This document shows positions 35,093-44,647 of a DNA stretch of 64,000 bases, piece by piece. The position numbers and the translations under genes are program-made. Source of the stretch: Microbulbifer sp. HZ11. Lineage in GTDB: Bacteria > Pseudomonadota > Gammaproteobacteria > Pseudomonadales > Cellvibrionaceae. The stretch's first letter is position 1. Every line of letters starts with the position of its first letter. Where the stretch lies: the NCBI RefSeq assembly GCF_000708675.1, contig NZ_JELR01000001.1, forward strand, positions 1,782,737 through 1,846,736. The letters are read 5' to 3'. Below the pieces are notes generated by a model. That model was not told where the DNA came from. It made no database searches and saw nothing but the letters and a program-made list of their open reading frames with translations.

Positions 35093-35515
35093 TCAATCTT
35101 CGTAAGGTACGAGGGACACCTGAATATTCGGGTTTACCTCTTTCGCCGCGTCGGCGATGGTCACATAGGTGTCGGCACTGGACTTGTTGTGCGCACGAAT
35201 GATCACGATAGCCTGTGGATTCTCCGCGAAGAGCTGAGCGATACGGGCACGTACTGCACGGCTGTCAACACGGGTGGGGCCCATCCAGATCTCGTCAGCA
35301 GAGTTGACGCTGATCAGGATGTTTTGCTTGTCTGGATCGGGCGGAGTCTGCTCGGTCTGATCCGGATCAGGAACGTTCACGTCCAGCGCCTTCTCTTTTA
35401 CGAAGGATGCCGTCACGATGAAGAAGATCAACATGATGAATACGACGTCCAACATGGGCGTCAGGTCGATGTCTGCTTTTTCTTCTTCTACGGCCTTACC
35501 GCGTCGTCTACTCAT
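35093..35515 (-). CDS. exbD: ExbD/TolR-family biopolymer transport protein
   Basis: 140 residues. One N-terminal membrane segment with the proton-binding Asp in LTPMLDVVFIMLIFFI (Asp near residue 23), then a periplasmic domain (residues 45-140). It normally works with ExbB and TonB to power outer-membrane transport. Here no exbB or tonB is next to it: the neighbours are converging kynA and mgsA, transcribed in the same direction but 166 bp upstream. An ExbB partner must be encoded elsewhere, or the channel protein at 22265 might serve. Confidence 0.9.
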   Translation of the reverse strand: MSRRRGKAVEEEKADIDLTPMLDVVFIMLIFFIVTASFVKEKALDVNVPDPDQTEQTPPDPDKQNILISVNSADEIWMGPTRVDSRAVRARIAQLFAENPQAIVIIRAHNKSSADTYVTIADAAKEVNPNIQVSLVPYED

Positions 35516-35681
35516 AAAACACCGTACAGTTTTTGATTCGAATTCGCCGGATTCACCGGTCTAATCAGGTGGGGAAGATTGCCGGGAAATGGCCATCAAT
35601 GCAAGTGCAACCTGCCACGTAGCCGCGATCCCCTTAAAAATCAATAAGTTAGAGAGTCACCACTAAGAAAAAGGCTACAAA

Positions 35682-36152
35682 TTAAACAGCAATTTCACCG
35701 GTTCTGGCCGCCAGATAGCCCTGATAGTCAGGTACTTCACGGGCGAAACTCTGCGACATCAGCGCAGAATGGATCATCATATCCGCACTGCTGGCGTTGC
35801 ACGCTACCGGTATATTCCACACCGCTGCGATACGCAGTAGCGCCTTTACGTCTGGGTCATGGGGCATGGGCTCAAACGGATCCCAGAAGAAAATCAGGAT
35901 ATCCACATCCCCCTGGCAAATCTTGGCACCTAGCTGCTGATCCCCTCCCATTGGGCCGCTGAACAGTTTTTCCACAGGCATACCGGTGGAGGCCTCAATC
36001 TGGGTCCCGGTGGTGCCAGTGCCGAGAAGCTGGTGCTGCTGCAATATCGCCCGGTGCTTCTCACACCAGGCTATCAACCCTTGCTTACGGTTGTCGTGGG
36101 CAACCAGTGCGATGCGCTTTTGCGCGGCGATCGGCTTGTCGATGGTCTTCAT
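35682..36152 (-). CDS. mgsA: Methylglyoxal synthase
   Basis: Converts dihydroxyacetone phosphate to methylglyoxal and phosphate, a glycolytic bypass under phosphate limitation. 156 residues. Signatures are LVAHDNRKQGLIAW (phosphate binding), GTTGTQI, SGPMGGDQQLGA with the catalytic Asp, and FFWDPFEPMPHDPDVKAL. It is family-typical in length. Upstream, a divergent hypothetical gene starts at 36368. Confidence 0.95.
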   Translation of the reverse strand: MKTIDKPIAAQKRIALVAHDNRKQGLIAWCEKHRAILQQHQLLGTGTTGTQIEASTGMPVEKLFSGPMGGDQQLGAKICQGDVDILIFFWDPFEPMPHDPDVKALLRIAAVWNIPVACNASSADMMIHSALMSQSFAREVPDYQGYLAARTGEIAV

Positions 36153-36303
36153 GTGACTCCATAGCGGAAGCTAGTCAGCTCTTGCGGCAGGCCCTCGCGG
36201 GATCTGGACGCATACCAAAGGAATATGTGGATTATGCAGAATTCCCTGCCTCACATCCATTTAACCACGACCGGCACCCTCGGCTCCCCCCCTTCCATCT
36301 ATG

Positions 36304-36309
36304 TATAAT
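36304..36309 (+). promoter_or_regulatory. Possible -10 box upstream of hypothetical gene
   Basis: Perfect TATAAT 59 bp before ATG 36368, with no good -35. The leader after it holds CCCGGG twice (36324-36329 and 36339-36344), which can pair and form a hairpin just before the ribosome site AGGAG. Confidence 0.4.
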
Positions 36310-36367
36310 TCGCGCCTGCGACACCCGGGCAAATCTGACCCGGGCCTGCTTTTATATAGGAGTTACT

Positions 36368-36826
36368 ATGAGTGTCGGCGCCTGGGAGCCTGCCAATCAG
36401 GCTTCCAATGATCAATCCGGTCAGGAAATTGACCGCGCTCTGCTGGAACAGATTCTGGCGCTAATGGGCTGCGACCCGGCAAAAGCCGTGGATCCAGATT
36501 GCGCGGCAGCCCCGGCAGCAATGAGCGCCCCCACTTTTGATTCCGCGACGCTGCCCGATGCGCTAAAGCCTGCGCACTGGCTGGCCGGCCTGCCCGCCAG
36601 CCGGTGGTTACAAGAAGCCTCACACTGGCAGCCACAGCAAATCTGGGGATTAATCCGCTTTTTCACGCTCGCGGAATCCAGGCTCGATTGGCCCGGCGGC
36701 GCCGAGTCACCGGTGATTCCCCTGGCCAAGTCTTTGCGCCAACGCAAGGCGCCCCTGAATAAAGATCAACTAATGTGGATACGGGAACATTCCGACAATC
36801 GCTATTTACCCTATGGCCCACTCTGA
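36368..36826 (+). CDS. Hypothetical protein, cytoplasmic
   Basis: 152 residues. ATG 36368 is chosen because AGGAG lies 8 bases upstream; the same frame is open to 36107, but that part runs antisense through the mgsA 5' end. The protein has an Ala/Pro/Asp-rich N-terminal third, no signal peptide and no membrane segment. The C-terminal half (WLQEASHWQPQQIWGLIRFF, LMWIREHSDNRYLPYGPL) looks folded and ends in a Tyr/Pro motif. I recognise no family. A terminator follows. Confidence 0.75.
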   Translation: MSVGAWEPANQASNDQSGQEIDRALLEQILALMGCDPAKAVDPDCAAAPAAMSAPTFDSATLPDALKPAHWLAGLPASRWLQEASHWQPQQIWGLIRFFTLAESRLDWPGGAESPVIPLAKSLRQRKAPLNKDQLMWIREHSDNRYLPYGPL

Positions 36827-36872
36827 CGTGCATCGAGCTCGAAAGGGCTAGAGGATAAAGGCTAAATATTAG

Positions 36873-36907
36873 AAAAGGGCGCATCGCTTTCACCGATACG
36901 CCCTTTT
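36873..36907 (+). terminator. Terminator of the hypothetical gene
   Basis: Arms AAAAGGGCG (36873-36881) and CGCCCTTTT (36899-36907), with inner ATCG/CGAT after one mismatch, followed by further T. Poly-A on the other side lets it serve the converging gene as well. Confidence 0.75.
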
Positions 36908-36945
36908 TCATATGCGCTACATGGCGTTTCCACTTCGACGCGCGT

Positions 36946-37791
36946 TCAGTCCAGCAACCGATAACACTGGGATCGCAATAACTCCGCACTCGGCAGGGTT
37001 CGATAGCTGCCAGGAAGCGCTCGCCACAAAATAGTGCCTTCGTCATCCACCAGCCAGGCACTCGGCCGGACTGCATCAGCAAACCAGGGAGAAACCAGGA
37101 GCGGAGCTCCATGGCGGGCGACAAATTGGGCGGGCCCGGCTAGCGGTGAAACCTCGTCAGAAAACACAGGCGAGTCAGAAAGTGGCTTCAACAAATCAGC
37201 CGGCCAGGAAGAAGGGGGCTGAGCACTCCACAGCAACACGCCAATCTTCTTCCGCTCAAATTCAGGGCGCAATTCCTGTAGCGCTACCAGCTGGTGACGG
37301 CTATCGGCACAATAACTGCCCCGAAGGAATATTACAAAGACACCACTCAAGCCATTTACCGCACAAAAATCGCCAATTTTATGCTGCCGCCCCTCACGAT
37401 CGCTCAACTCAGGAAACTCCTCGTTTACAGCGGGCATGTGTGGGTGGGATATCGCACTGAGGTGGTACAGGTAAATCAAAAAGGCAAAAAGATTGAAAAG
37501 CACAAGATAGATTGGCAAGCCACGCTGGGTATCCGCCAGCAGAGTCAGTGCGAGCCCTGCCAAAACCGCAAAAAAAGCCGTGGATTCACGTAAGTCCCCC
37601 GCTAATTTCTGAGGTCGTAAAAATCGCATCAGCATCCAGAGCGGCAGCGCCAGTGCATTAATTATTACACCCAGCCAGGCAACTTTTTCAGTGGTAGCTG
37701 CACTCCCCAATAATGGGATCAATGCACCGAATCCGCAGACCAACAGCCATGAGAAGGTGAAAAAAGTAAAAAAAGCCTTAATTTTATTCAT
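36946..37791 (-). CDS. Membrane protein with peroxiredoxin/thioredoxin-like domain
   Basis: 281 residues from ATG 37791; ATG 37824 is an alternative that adds 11 residues, and neither has a good ribosome site. Four hydrophobic segments fill residues 1-125. The rest is a thioredoxin-fold domain (about 130-281) of the AhpC/TSA-like type, with FLRGSYCADSRHQLVALQEL where such proteins carry FxRGxWCPxCxxQL. Only the first Cys is kept, so it would be a one-Cys protein. DEGTILWRALPG is the usual late strand. It may act in envelope or membrane redox; substrate unknown. Confidence 0.75.
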   Translation of the reverse strand: MNKIKAFFTFFTFSWLLVCGFGALIPLLGSAATTEKVAWLGVIINALALPLWMLMRFLRPQKLAGDLRESTAFFAVLAGLALTLLADTQRGLPIYLVLFNLFAFLIYLYHLSAISHPHMPAVNEEFPELSDREGRQHKIGDFCAVNGLSGVFVIFLRGSYCADSRHQLVALQELRPEFERKKIGVLLWSAQPPSSWPADLLKPLSDSPVFSDEVSPLAGPAQFVARHGAPLLVSPWFADAVRPSAWLVDDEGTILWRALPGSYRTLPSAELLRSQCYRLLD

Positions 37792-37914
37792 TACGGAGTA
37801 AAAACACCCTGAAAACACTTGCATTCAAGTATATAAATAAGCTGCAATTAGCGCGATGAATTCCACTCATCCAAAATAACACCTAAATACTAAATTTAGA
37901 CACAGGGATATTTT

Positions 37915-38772
37915 ATGGCCGTACGTAAAAGTAGCGCTTCTCGCGTAAGTGACGTAGCAAAACTGGAAGCAGAACTCTCCGCACTGAAAGCTCAACTGGA
38001 AAAGGCTCGCAGTGGCCAGGAAGCTGAAGCAAAGAAGGTAGCGGATAAAGCCAGCAAAGAGGCTGACAAAGCTGCCAAAAAAGCACAAGCTGCCGCTGAC
38101 AAGGTAAAGGCAGTACGCGCGAAGAAGAAATCCGCAGCTCAGCAGAAGCAGCTGAAGACTGCTCAAGCTGCTGCCGCGACCGCCAAGAAAGCAGCAACTG
38201 CAGCCAAAGCCGCTGCGGCTGACGCGAAAGCCAAGCTGGCAACCATCGCCGCCGACAACAAACTGGCAATCAAGATCGCCAAGGCCGTAGCCAAAGAAGA
38301 AGCAGCAATCACCAAGAAGCTGGCCGCTGCAGAGAAGAAAAAAGCCGCTGCTGCTGCCAAGAAGGCCGCTGCCGCTGCCAAGAAGAAAGCCGCTGCAGAC
38401 AAGAAGAAAGCCGCCGCTGCTGCCAAGAAGGCTGCTGCTGCTGCCAAAAAGAAAGCCGCTGCTGAGAAGAAGAAAGCCGCTGCCGCCGCTAAGAAAAAGG
38501 CTGCCGCTGAGAAGAAGAAAGCTGCTGCCGCCAAGAAAAAGGCTGCCGCTGCTGCCAAAAAAGCGGCTGCGAAAGCAAAAGCCAAGACCAAATCTGCGGC
38601 CAAGAAGAAGCCTGGCCGTCCCGCCAAAAGCGCAGCCAAGAAGCCAGCCGCCAAAAAACCTGGCCGCCCAGCCAAGAGTGCTGCCAAGAAGAAGCCCGGT
38701 CGCCCGGCCAAATCTGCCGCTGCCAAGAAAGCACCAGCTCGCCGTGGCCGTCCACCAAAGGCCAAGTCCTGA
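37915..38772 (+). CDS. Histone H1/AlgP-like Lys-Ala-rich DNA-binding protein
   Basis: 285 residues, extremely basic. Residues 1-60 hold a short coiled coil (VAKLEAELSALKAQLEKARSG). Residues 60-215 are repeats of KKAAAAAKK and similar blocks. The C-terminal 65 residues contain AT-hook-like motifs (KKPGRPAKSAAKK three times and RRGRPPKAKS at the end). This layout matches AlgP/Hc1-like histone proteins that bind DNA and affect gene expression in pseudomonads. Repeat number is prone to change by slippage. The gene is monocistronic with a strong terminator. Confidence 0.85.
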   Translation: MAVRKSSASRVSDVAKLEAELSALKAQLEKARSGQEAEAKKVADKASKEADKAAKKAQAAADKVKAVRAKKKSAAQQKQLKTAQAAAATAKKAATAAKAAAADAKAKLATIAADNKLAIKIAKAVAKEEAAITKKLAAAEKKKAAAAAKKAAAAAKKKAAADKKKAAAAAKKAAAAAKKKAAAEKKKAAAAAKKKAAAEKKKAAAAKKKAAAAAKKAAAKAKAKTKSAAKKKPGRPAKSAAKKPAAKKPGRPAKSAAKKKPGRPAKSAAAKKAPARRGRPPKAKS

Positions 38773-38802
38773 TCGGTCAATTCTGGCTAGCAGAATGCAA
38801 AA

Positions 38803-38828
38803 ACCCCGGCTCGCCGGGGTTTTTTTTG
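38803..38828 (+). terminator. Terminator of the histone-like gene
   Basis: ACCCCGGC (38803-38810) pairs with GCCGGGGT (38813-38820), followed by seven more T. It ends 19 bp before the converging RND gene. Confidence 0.88.
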
Positions 38829-38846
38829 CCTGTAATCAGGCGCTCC

Positions 38847-41800
38847 TCAACGAAGCGCTCCCGCACCAATCGGGCCAAACTTCCGGATTAGCCCCTGAAT
38901 CAGATCCTTCACCACCGAAGGCAGGGCCAGCATTACCGGTGTAACAATCAGGGTTAGCAGGGTTGAGAAGCTCAGTCCGTACACAATCGCACTGGCCAGC
39001 TTCACCCAGAAGGAGGCGATCACTCCGTTTACCACCACATCCCGGCCAACCATATCCACACTCACCCCCAACGCGAGGGGCAGGAGACCGAGAATCGTGG
39101 TCGCTGTGGTCAAGAAGACCGGGCGCAAACGCTGTGCAGCGGCCTTTACCGCAGCAGCCCCGGCATCCAGCTCCGGTTCGGATTTACGCACATAATTGTA
39201 GGTATCGATCAGTACAATATTGTTGTTCACCACGATCCCCGCCAACGCCACAATACCGACCCCTGTCATTATCACGCTGAAGGTGCTCTGGGTAATTGTC
39301 AGACCAAGCATGACCCCGGCCGTAGACATAATCACCGATGATAGAATCAGTGCAGACTGATAGAAGCTGTTGAACTGGGTAACCAGTAAGATAAACATCA
39401 GGAATAGTGACAGAGAGAAGGCGACCTGCAGGAATACCAGCGATTCACTCTGCTCTTCGTCAGCCCCCCGGTAAAGCAGCTCTACACGGTCGTCCAGCGG
39501 GTTCGCGTCCAGCCACTTCCGGATCTCCCGCACTTTGTCATCGGCGAGAACCCCATCTTCGACATCGGCCTTTACCTGCATGCGGGTAATACCATCAATA
39601 CGTTCAATCTTGTCGACTTTAGGTCCAGCCACAGTGGAGACAAAACTGCTGACCGGCACAGCGCCACCGGGCGTATTCACCTTCAGTGCGTCCAACGCAG
39701 TAATTCCACGGGCATAATCCGGGTAGCGAATACGGATATCCACTTCCTCATCGGAGTCGTCGGGGCGATATTCCGCCATCAACACACCATTAGTGACCAG
39801 CTGCACCGCGCGCCCGACGCCCGTGAGGTCCGCGCCATATAGCGCCGCCTTGGCACGATCGACGTTCACCTCCCACTCGATACCCGGCAGTGGCGCTGTA
39901 TTGATGATATCCCGCACACCGCCGAAATCGTTTTCCAGTGCCCGATGCAACCGCCAGGTCTCAGCGAGCAAACGATCGTAATCACGGCTGCGCAGCTCCA
40001 GCACGATATCCTTGCCAACCGGTGGGCCGCCCTCAAAGGCCTTGGCACTGGTTTTTATCCCGGCGAAATGGACGGTGCGCTCCCGGATATCAGCAAATAT
40101 CTCCCGACTTTTGCGCTCGCGCATCTCGGTGGAGTGTAACTCCACCAGCAGATTGGCGATCTGATCGGGAGCCTTTTCCTGGTTGCCCGAGATACCACCG
40201 GAGCCAATAGCGGTATACACCACACGCACCTCCGGCACATCCATAACGGCGGCCTCTACCTGGGTGACCAGCGCCCGTTTTTCCTCCAATGACAGGTTCC
40301 CCTGTGCCCTTACTTCTACGTTGCCATACTGCTCCTCAGTTTCGGTAAAGAATTCCACCCCGGGGTTGAACTTGCCGAACGCGATAAAGATGGCGATCAG
40401 CACCGCGATAGTACTGCCGAAAGAAACCAGTGGGTGACGGACAATCGGTGCGAGCGCACGGGCATAGAAGCCGGTAACGCCGCTAAGCTCGGTAGGATTA
40501 CCGTTTTCCAGCTGCTTGAGGTATTGCTGGGTTGGTAGATCCATATCACTTTTGCCAAATACCGAGCCCAGTACCGGAGCAAAAAACAGCGCGTAGACCA
40601 GAGATCCCGCCAGCACTGCGAATACAGTTACCGGCAGGTAGCGCATAAAGTCGCCCACGACTCCCGGCCAGAAAATGATGGGTAGAAATGCGGCCAGTGT
40701 CGTACCCGTGGATGCGACCACCGGCCAGAACATCCGCCGCACCGCAATGGAGTATGCCGCACGTGCGCTGAGCCCCTCTGCCATTTTCCTGTCGGCAAAC
40801 TCGGTAATCACGATGGAGCCGTCGATCAACATTCCCAGCGCCAGCAGCATCCCGAACATCACCATAAAGTTAAACGAGTAGCCGAGAAGCCAAGTGATGA
40901 TGGAGCCAAATAATAGCGAGAATGGAATACCAAGCCCGACCAATAATCCGGAGCGGAAGCCGAGGGCTGACACCACAATGATCATCACCAGCAACATGGC
41001 GGTAAGGATATTGCCCTCCATTTCACTGACCATATCCCGCGCCCAATCAGACTGGTCGAAGACAAAATCTACGTCCACCCCTCGCGGCAAGTAGTCGCGC
41101 TCGGCATTGACTACCGCGCGCACCTTGTCGGCCAGGTCTACCGCACTGGCGCCGGTGCGCTTCTCCACGTTAATGGAAAGCCCCTGGCGGCCATTCACAC
41201 TGGTGTAACTGGTCGCGTCCTTGAAGGTACGGCGGATATCCGTCACCTGACCCAGGGTAACGACCCCGTCATCGGACTGCTTCAACGGGATCTGGTACAC
41301 ATCATCGGCCGTTTCAATCAGCCCCGGAACCTTGACCGAGAAGCGCCCCTTACTGACATCCATCTCACCGGCGGGGATCAGCAGGTTATTGCCCAGCACC
41401 GCATTGATCAGCTCACCGCTGGTAATCTGGTAGTGCTCGAGCCGTACCGGGTCAATAATCGCCTCAACCACCTCTTCCCGGTTGCCACTGATATCGGCGC
41501 TCAGCACTTCACTGACGTTTTCAATTTTGCGCTTTAAAACCTGCGCACTGCGCAGCAGTTCCCGCTCACTTGCCCCATTGCCCGCAAGGGTCACGACGAT
41601 TGCGGGAAATGGCTGAGCGGATGCCTCTTCTACGATCGGCTCTTCCGCATCGCGGGGCAGCTCCGCCTTTGCCCGGTCCACCGCATTGCGTACTTCATCC
41701 ACAGCAGCATCTATATCCAGCGCGGAGTCGAACTCGATAACGAGATACACCAGTGACTCCCGAGCGGTGGCCATAACCTCTTCCACCCCCTCAAGCGCGC

Positions 41801-42014
41801 GAATCTCCTGCTCCAATGGCCGAATCAGCAGGCGCACCCCGTCTTCCGGGGATATCCCCTCGTGCATGACCTGAACAATCACGATCGGCGGATTGACCTC
41901 CGGGCTGGACTCCACCGTCATGGCACCGCGGGCCGCAATCCCCATGATTACGATGAGAACCATGAGGCTGAGGCTGCTGCGAAAACGATCAACAGCTCCT
42001 TCCAACAGTCTCAT
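38847..42014 (-). CDS. RND-family efflux transporter, inner-membrane pump
   Basis: 1055 residues of the AcrB/HAE1-like type; exports drugs or other small molecules with proton motive force. Twelve membrane segments are expected: one near residue 12-30, five around 335-480, one near 530-550, and five at 850-1030, with two large periplasmic loops between. Typical pieces are GMLLALGMLIDGSIVITEF (conserved Asp of TM4) and GIVVNNNIVLIDTYNY. Its start overlaps the adaptor gene stop in ATGA-type coupling. No outer-membrane TolC gene or repressor is adjacent. Confidence 0.93.
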   Translation of the reverse strand: MRLLEGAVDRFRSSLSLMVLIVIMGIAARGAMTVESSPEVNPPIVIVQVMHEGISPEDGVRLLIRPLEQEIRALEGVEEVMATARESLVYLVIEFDSALDIDAAVDEVRNAVDRAKAELPRDAEEPIVEEASAQPFPAIVVTLAGNGASERELLRSAQVLKRKIENVSEVLSADISGNREEVVEAIIDPVRLEHYQITSGELINAVLGNNLLIPAGEMDVSKGRFSVKVPGLIETADDVYQIPLKQSDDGVVTLGQVTDIRRTFKDATSYTSVNGRQGLSINVEKRTGASAVDLADKVRAVVNAERDYLPRGVDVDFVFDQSDWARDMVSEMEGNILTAMLLVMIIVVSALGFRSGLLVGLGIPFSLLFGSIITWLLGYSFNFMVMFGMLLALGMLIDGSIVITEFADRKMAEGLSARAAYSIAVRRMFWPVVASTGTTLAAFLPIIFWPGVVGDFMRYLPVTVFAVLAGSLVYALFFAPVLGSVFGKSDMDLPTQQYLKQLENGNPTELSGVTGFYARALAPIVRHPLVSFGSTIAVLIAIFIAFGKFNPGVEFFTETEEQYGNVEVRAQGNLSLEEKRALVTQVEAAVMDVPEVRVVYTAIGSGGISGNQEKAPDQIANLLVELHSTEMRERKSREIFADIRERTVHFAGIKTSAKAFEGGPPVGKDIVLELRSRDYDRLLAETWRLHRALENDFGGVRDIINTAPLPGIEWEVNVDRAKAALYGADLTGVGRAVQLVTNGVLMAEYRPDDSDEEVDIRIRYPDYARGITALDALKVNTPGGAVPVSSFVSTVAGPKVDKIERIDGITRMQVKADVEDGVLADDKVREIRKWLDANPLDDRVELLYRGADEEQSESLVFLQVAFSLSLFLMFILLVTQFNSFYQSALILSSVIMSTAGVMLGLTITQSTFSVIMTGVGIVALAGIVVNNNIVLIDTYNYVRKSEPELDAGAAAVKAAAQRLRPVFLTTATTILGLLPLALGVSVDMVGRDVVVNGVIASFWVKLASAIVYGLSFSTLLTLIVTPVMLALPSVVKDLIQGLIRKFGPIGAGALR

Positions 42015-43225
42015 TGCTGCGACTCCTCCGGCTGCTGCCCTCGATGGGAAGTTTGCTGCGCGGATACCGCCGTGGGACCGCCTGAACTACCACCATCGCC
42101 GGACAGTGGTGCAGGCAGGTCACCGGCAGAATTCTCCAGCTCGAGTTCCACCAGTTCACCGACACTGACATATTCCTGCCCCACGGTAATCAACAGTGTC
42201 CGTGCAGGCAGCCCGGCAACCCACACTCCCTCATTTTCATCACTCACCAGGCGGACACTGTGAAATGCCACCCGGTGTTCATTATCGAGAACCTTCACCC
42301 CCAGCAGGCCCGCGTCATCGAGCGTCAGCAGCGAAGAATTGATACGGTGTGCCATCAGCTGGCCGGTGGGCAGCGCCATGCGCGCACTCACACCACTGCG
42401 CAACGTGCCTTCGCCATTGGCGACGGCTACCTCCACACGATATGCGCGGGTGACCGGGTGGGCCTGCTGGCTCACGTAGCGAAGACTGCCCTCCATCACC
42501 GCGCCACCCTGCAATTGCGCGCTCGCCTGTGCGCCAGGCATCAGATTAGCCACCTGCGACTCGGAAACTTCTCCCACAAGAAGCATCGGGTCCAGGTCCA
42601 GAATGGTTGCGCACTCCTCACCTCGACGAACAAAATCCCCAAGTTCGACAGCTCTACTATTTACCACCCCGTCAAAGGGGGCGCGGATGCTCAGGTTCTG
42701 CACATCCAGTTGTGCACGCTTCAGGTCAGCGCGTGCACTGGACAGAGCCACCTGCTGCTGCGCCATTGCCGAATCCGACTGCAGGCCCCGCCCCTTCAGT
42801 TTTTGCGCACCGGCGAAATCCAGCTCCGCCTTTTTCAAGGCCGCCCGCGCTCGTGTCAGCTTTTCAGGTCGATCCTCGGCAGCCAGCTCACAGATCACAT
42901 CGCCCTTACTGACCCGGTCACCCTCGTCGACCGGCAGCCCCGCCACCACACCATCAAGCTCGGCACGCAGCTGAACGCTGCGATTGGCTTCGGTACGGCT
43001 ATTGACCACAACACGTGTGGTATAGGGTTGTGCCTCTATATACCTCCCCCGAACCTTAACCCTCTCGGCGGGTGCCACAGATGACCGGCTGCTACTCGTT
43101 GGGTCCACCGATCCGTTGTCACTTTCGACGAGCAGACCGCTCAGCAGCCAGATGGCCGCCATTCCCCCAACAATGACCGCCGCACGATAGTTGCGTTGTC
43201 GCCAGAGCCCCAACAGAAAACTCAT
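42011..43225 (-). CDS. RND efflux periplasmic adaptor (membrane fusion protein)
   Basis: 404 residues with one N-terminal membrane segment (about 15-32). Its parts are a lipoyl-like half (DGVVAGLPVDEGDRVSKGDVICEL), a hairpin coiled coil (about 110-175; RARAALKKAELDFAGAQKLKG), the second lipoyl half (IRAPFDGVVNSRAVELGDFV) and a beta-barrel domain, then a C-terminal Ser/Gly/Gln tail. It bridges the RND pump to an outer-membrane channel. It overlaps the pump gene by 4 bp, so the two are a coupled operon. Confidence 0.93.
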   Translation of the reverse strand: MSFLLGLWRQRNYRAAVIVGGMAAIWLLSGLLVESDNGSVDPTSSSRSSVAPAERVKVRGRYIEAQPYTTRVVVNSRTEANRSVQLRAELDGVVAGLPVDEGDRVSKGDVICELAAEDRPEKLTRARAALKKAELDFAGAQKLKGRGLQSDSAMAQQQVALSSARADLKRAQLDVQNLSIRAPFDGVVNSRAVELGDFVRRGEECATILDLDPMLLVGEVSESQVANLMPGAQASAQLQGGAVMEGSLRYVSQQAHPVTRAYRVEVAVANGEGTLRSGVSARMALPTGQLMAHRINSSLLTLDDAGLLGVKVLDNEHRVAFHSVRLVSDENEGVWVAGLPARTLLITVGQEYVSVGELVELELENSAGDLPAPLSGDGGSSGGPTAVSAQQTSHRGQQPEESQQ

Positions 43226-43512
43226 ACCCGCATTCCTGACTGCAATATTTGAAATTTGTTAAGTGTGGATTTTATGCACAATCCATGAAGGGTGCAGCGT
43301 CCAAAGCTGCCGAATTACGAAATCCACAGGCAAAAGCCACGACTGCACGTCAATTCAGGTCAGCTAGCTGTTACCTAAGGACGGAAAGCGGCACAGAGCA
43401 TTGGAAAGACGCAGTGGACATGGACACCGCAGACAGCCAGTCCGGCACTATACGCCGGACCGAGATTGCAGGTTCACCGCCATGAGGGCAGCGGTGAGAA
43501 ATCTTGCGAAAG

Positions 43513-44214
43513 TCAGGAGAGGATCGATTCCAGAAAATCAGACATGTCCGACTCTTCAGTGGCGAGCTGCCCGGCACCGAATTCTGCATTCCAATCAAGC
43601 AGAATCCGCGCCAGATCCCGCGCCTGGTCTGCCAGAGCCATCAGTTCTTCCTTGCAGTTTTTAGGTCCGGTGTACAATTTCAGGCGCCGATGACTGTTGG
43701 CGAGCTCGTGGTTGGGATACTTGGAGCGGTACACCTCAAGTTTCCAACGTAGGGAATGCACCATATTCCGGTAAAACACCAGCTTGGTCGGTAAATGCAG
43801 CAGAGAAAAGTCTTCCAGATCGCCAAACAGCGTACAGTCCACCGCTAGCACCTGTATTTCCTGTCCTACCGGAGCGGCCACAATGGTAGCGCTGCGGGGC
43901 TCGGCCAGAAGCATGGCAAGATCCCCAAACACCTCGCCCGGGCGGATGACAGCCAGAGGACGGTCGTCCTGGGAAGCGGCGGCATCATCGACATGCACAT
44001 GCAGCTCGCCCCGCAATAGAAAATATACCCATTGGTCCACATCACCAGCGTGCAGCAGGGCCTCCCCCGGATTCAGGGATACCAGGCGGGAGCGTTTCAG
44101 CAATACATCGTACTGCCACTCACTGGTGGCGCGGATATCGCGGAAGAGGTGAATAACATTTAATAGGCGATCCACGGCGTCACGCGGGTAATCGCTAAGC
44201 AGCTTGTAATCCAT
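43513..44214 (-). CDS. Cyclic-nucleotide-binding domain protein (Crp-like, no HTH)
   Basis: 233 residues from ATG 44214 (a GTG at 44313 is an alternative; no ribosome site decides). The cNMP-binding domain spans about residues 30-150: LVSLNPGEALLHAGDVDQWVYFLLRGELHVHV, in which the beta-roll pattern is clear, then PGEVFGDLAMLLAEPRSATIVA, the phosphate-binding cassette with RSAT. No helix-turn-helix follows; the last 70 residues are helical and acidic. It may be a cyclic nucleotide sensor acting through protein contact. It lies 287 bp upstream of the efflux operon on the same strand. Confidence 0.8.
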   Translation of the reverse strand: MDYKLLSDYPRDAVDRLLNVIHLFRDIRATSEWQYDVLLKRSRLVSLNPGEALLHAGDVDQWVYFLLRGELHVHVDDAAASQDDRPLAVIRPGEVFGDLAMLLAEPRSATIVAAPVGQEIQVLAVDCTLFGDLEDFSLLHLPTKLVFYRNMVHSLRWKLEVYRSKYPNHELANSHRRLKLYTGPKNCKEELMALADQARDLARILLDWNAEFGAGQLATEESDMSDFLESILS

Positions 44215-44647
44215 GTAAAACTTGACTGTTGCGTCGACATTCAATTGCAGCGGTGGGAATGGCCCGGCACCGCCTCTGCGCACCGTAGCTTTCTTTGTGC
44301 ACCATCCGATCACGCATTCTAGGTGTAAAGTGACGAGTGTCTGCCCCGGGATTTCGGGAAATTGAAAAAACGAGACATTTTACCCATTTCAGGGTTGAAC
44401 TCCATTGCAGTTGCAGTAGAGTTGAGCAGACCCTGGATCAAAATCGCGCTATTGGTGGGCACTTTCTGACCGGCACTCCCGGCATGAATTTTCCATCGCT
44501 GTATGGTGCGCATTTTACCCGGGCCGCGCCTTTCGGGGGGAAGGTGCGACCGAAGCAACTGATCATCCTCAGGGGTAATGGAAGGGGACTCAGTGCTTTA
44601 CCTGCCGGTTTCTGCCCATCCGGCGACAAAAAGATACCAACGCAAAA
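44215..44647. other. Divergent intergenic region between the cNMP-binding gene and the TonB fusion
   Basis: No gene supported; several ORFs cross it but none has a ribosome site or family-like sequence. It should hold two divergent promoters, yet no clear box or repeat was found. Confidence 0.5.

Noticed and set aside
36107..36367. Long 5' extension of the hypothetical gene at 36368
   Set aside because: It runs antisense into mgsA; AGGAG before ATG 36368 settles the start.
38163..38780. Minus-strand ORF of 205 codons opposite the histone-like gene
   Set aside because: Translation gives Ala/Phe/Leu repeats, the mirror of Lys/Ala codons; no signal peptide or family.
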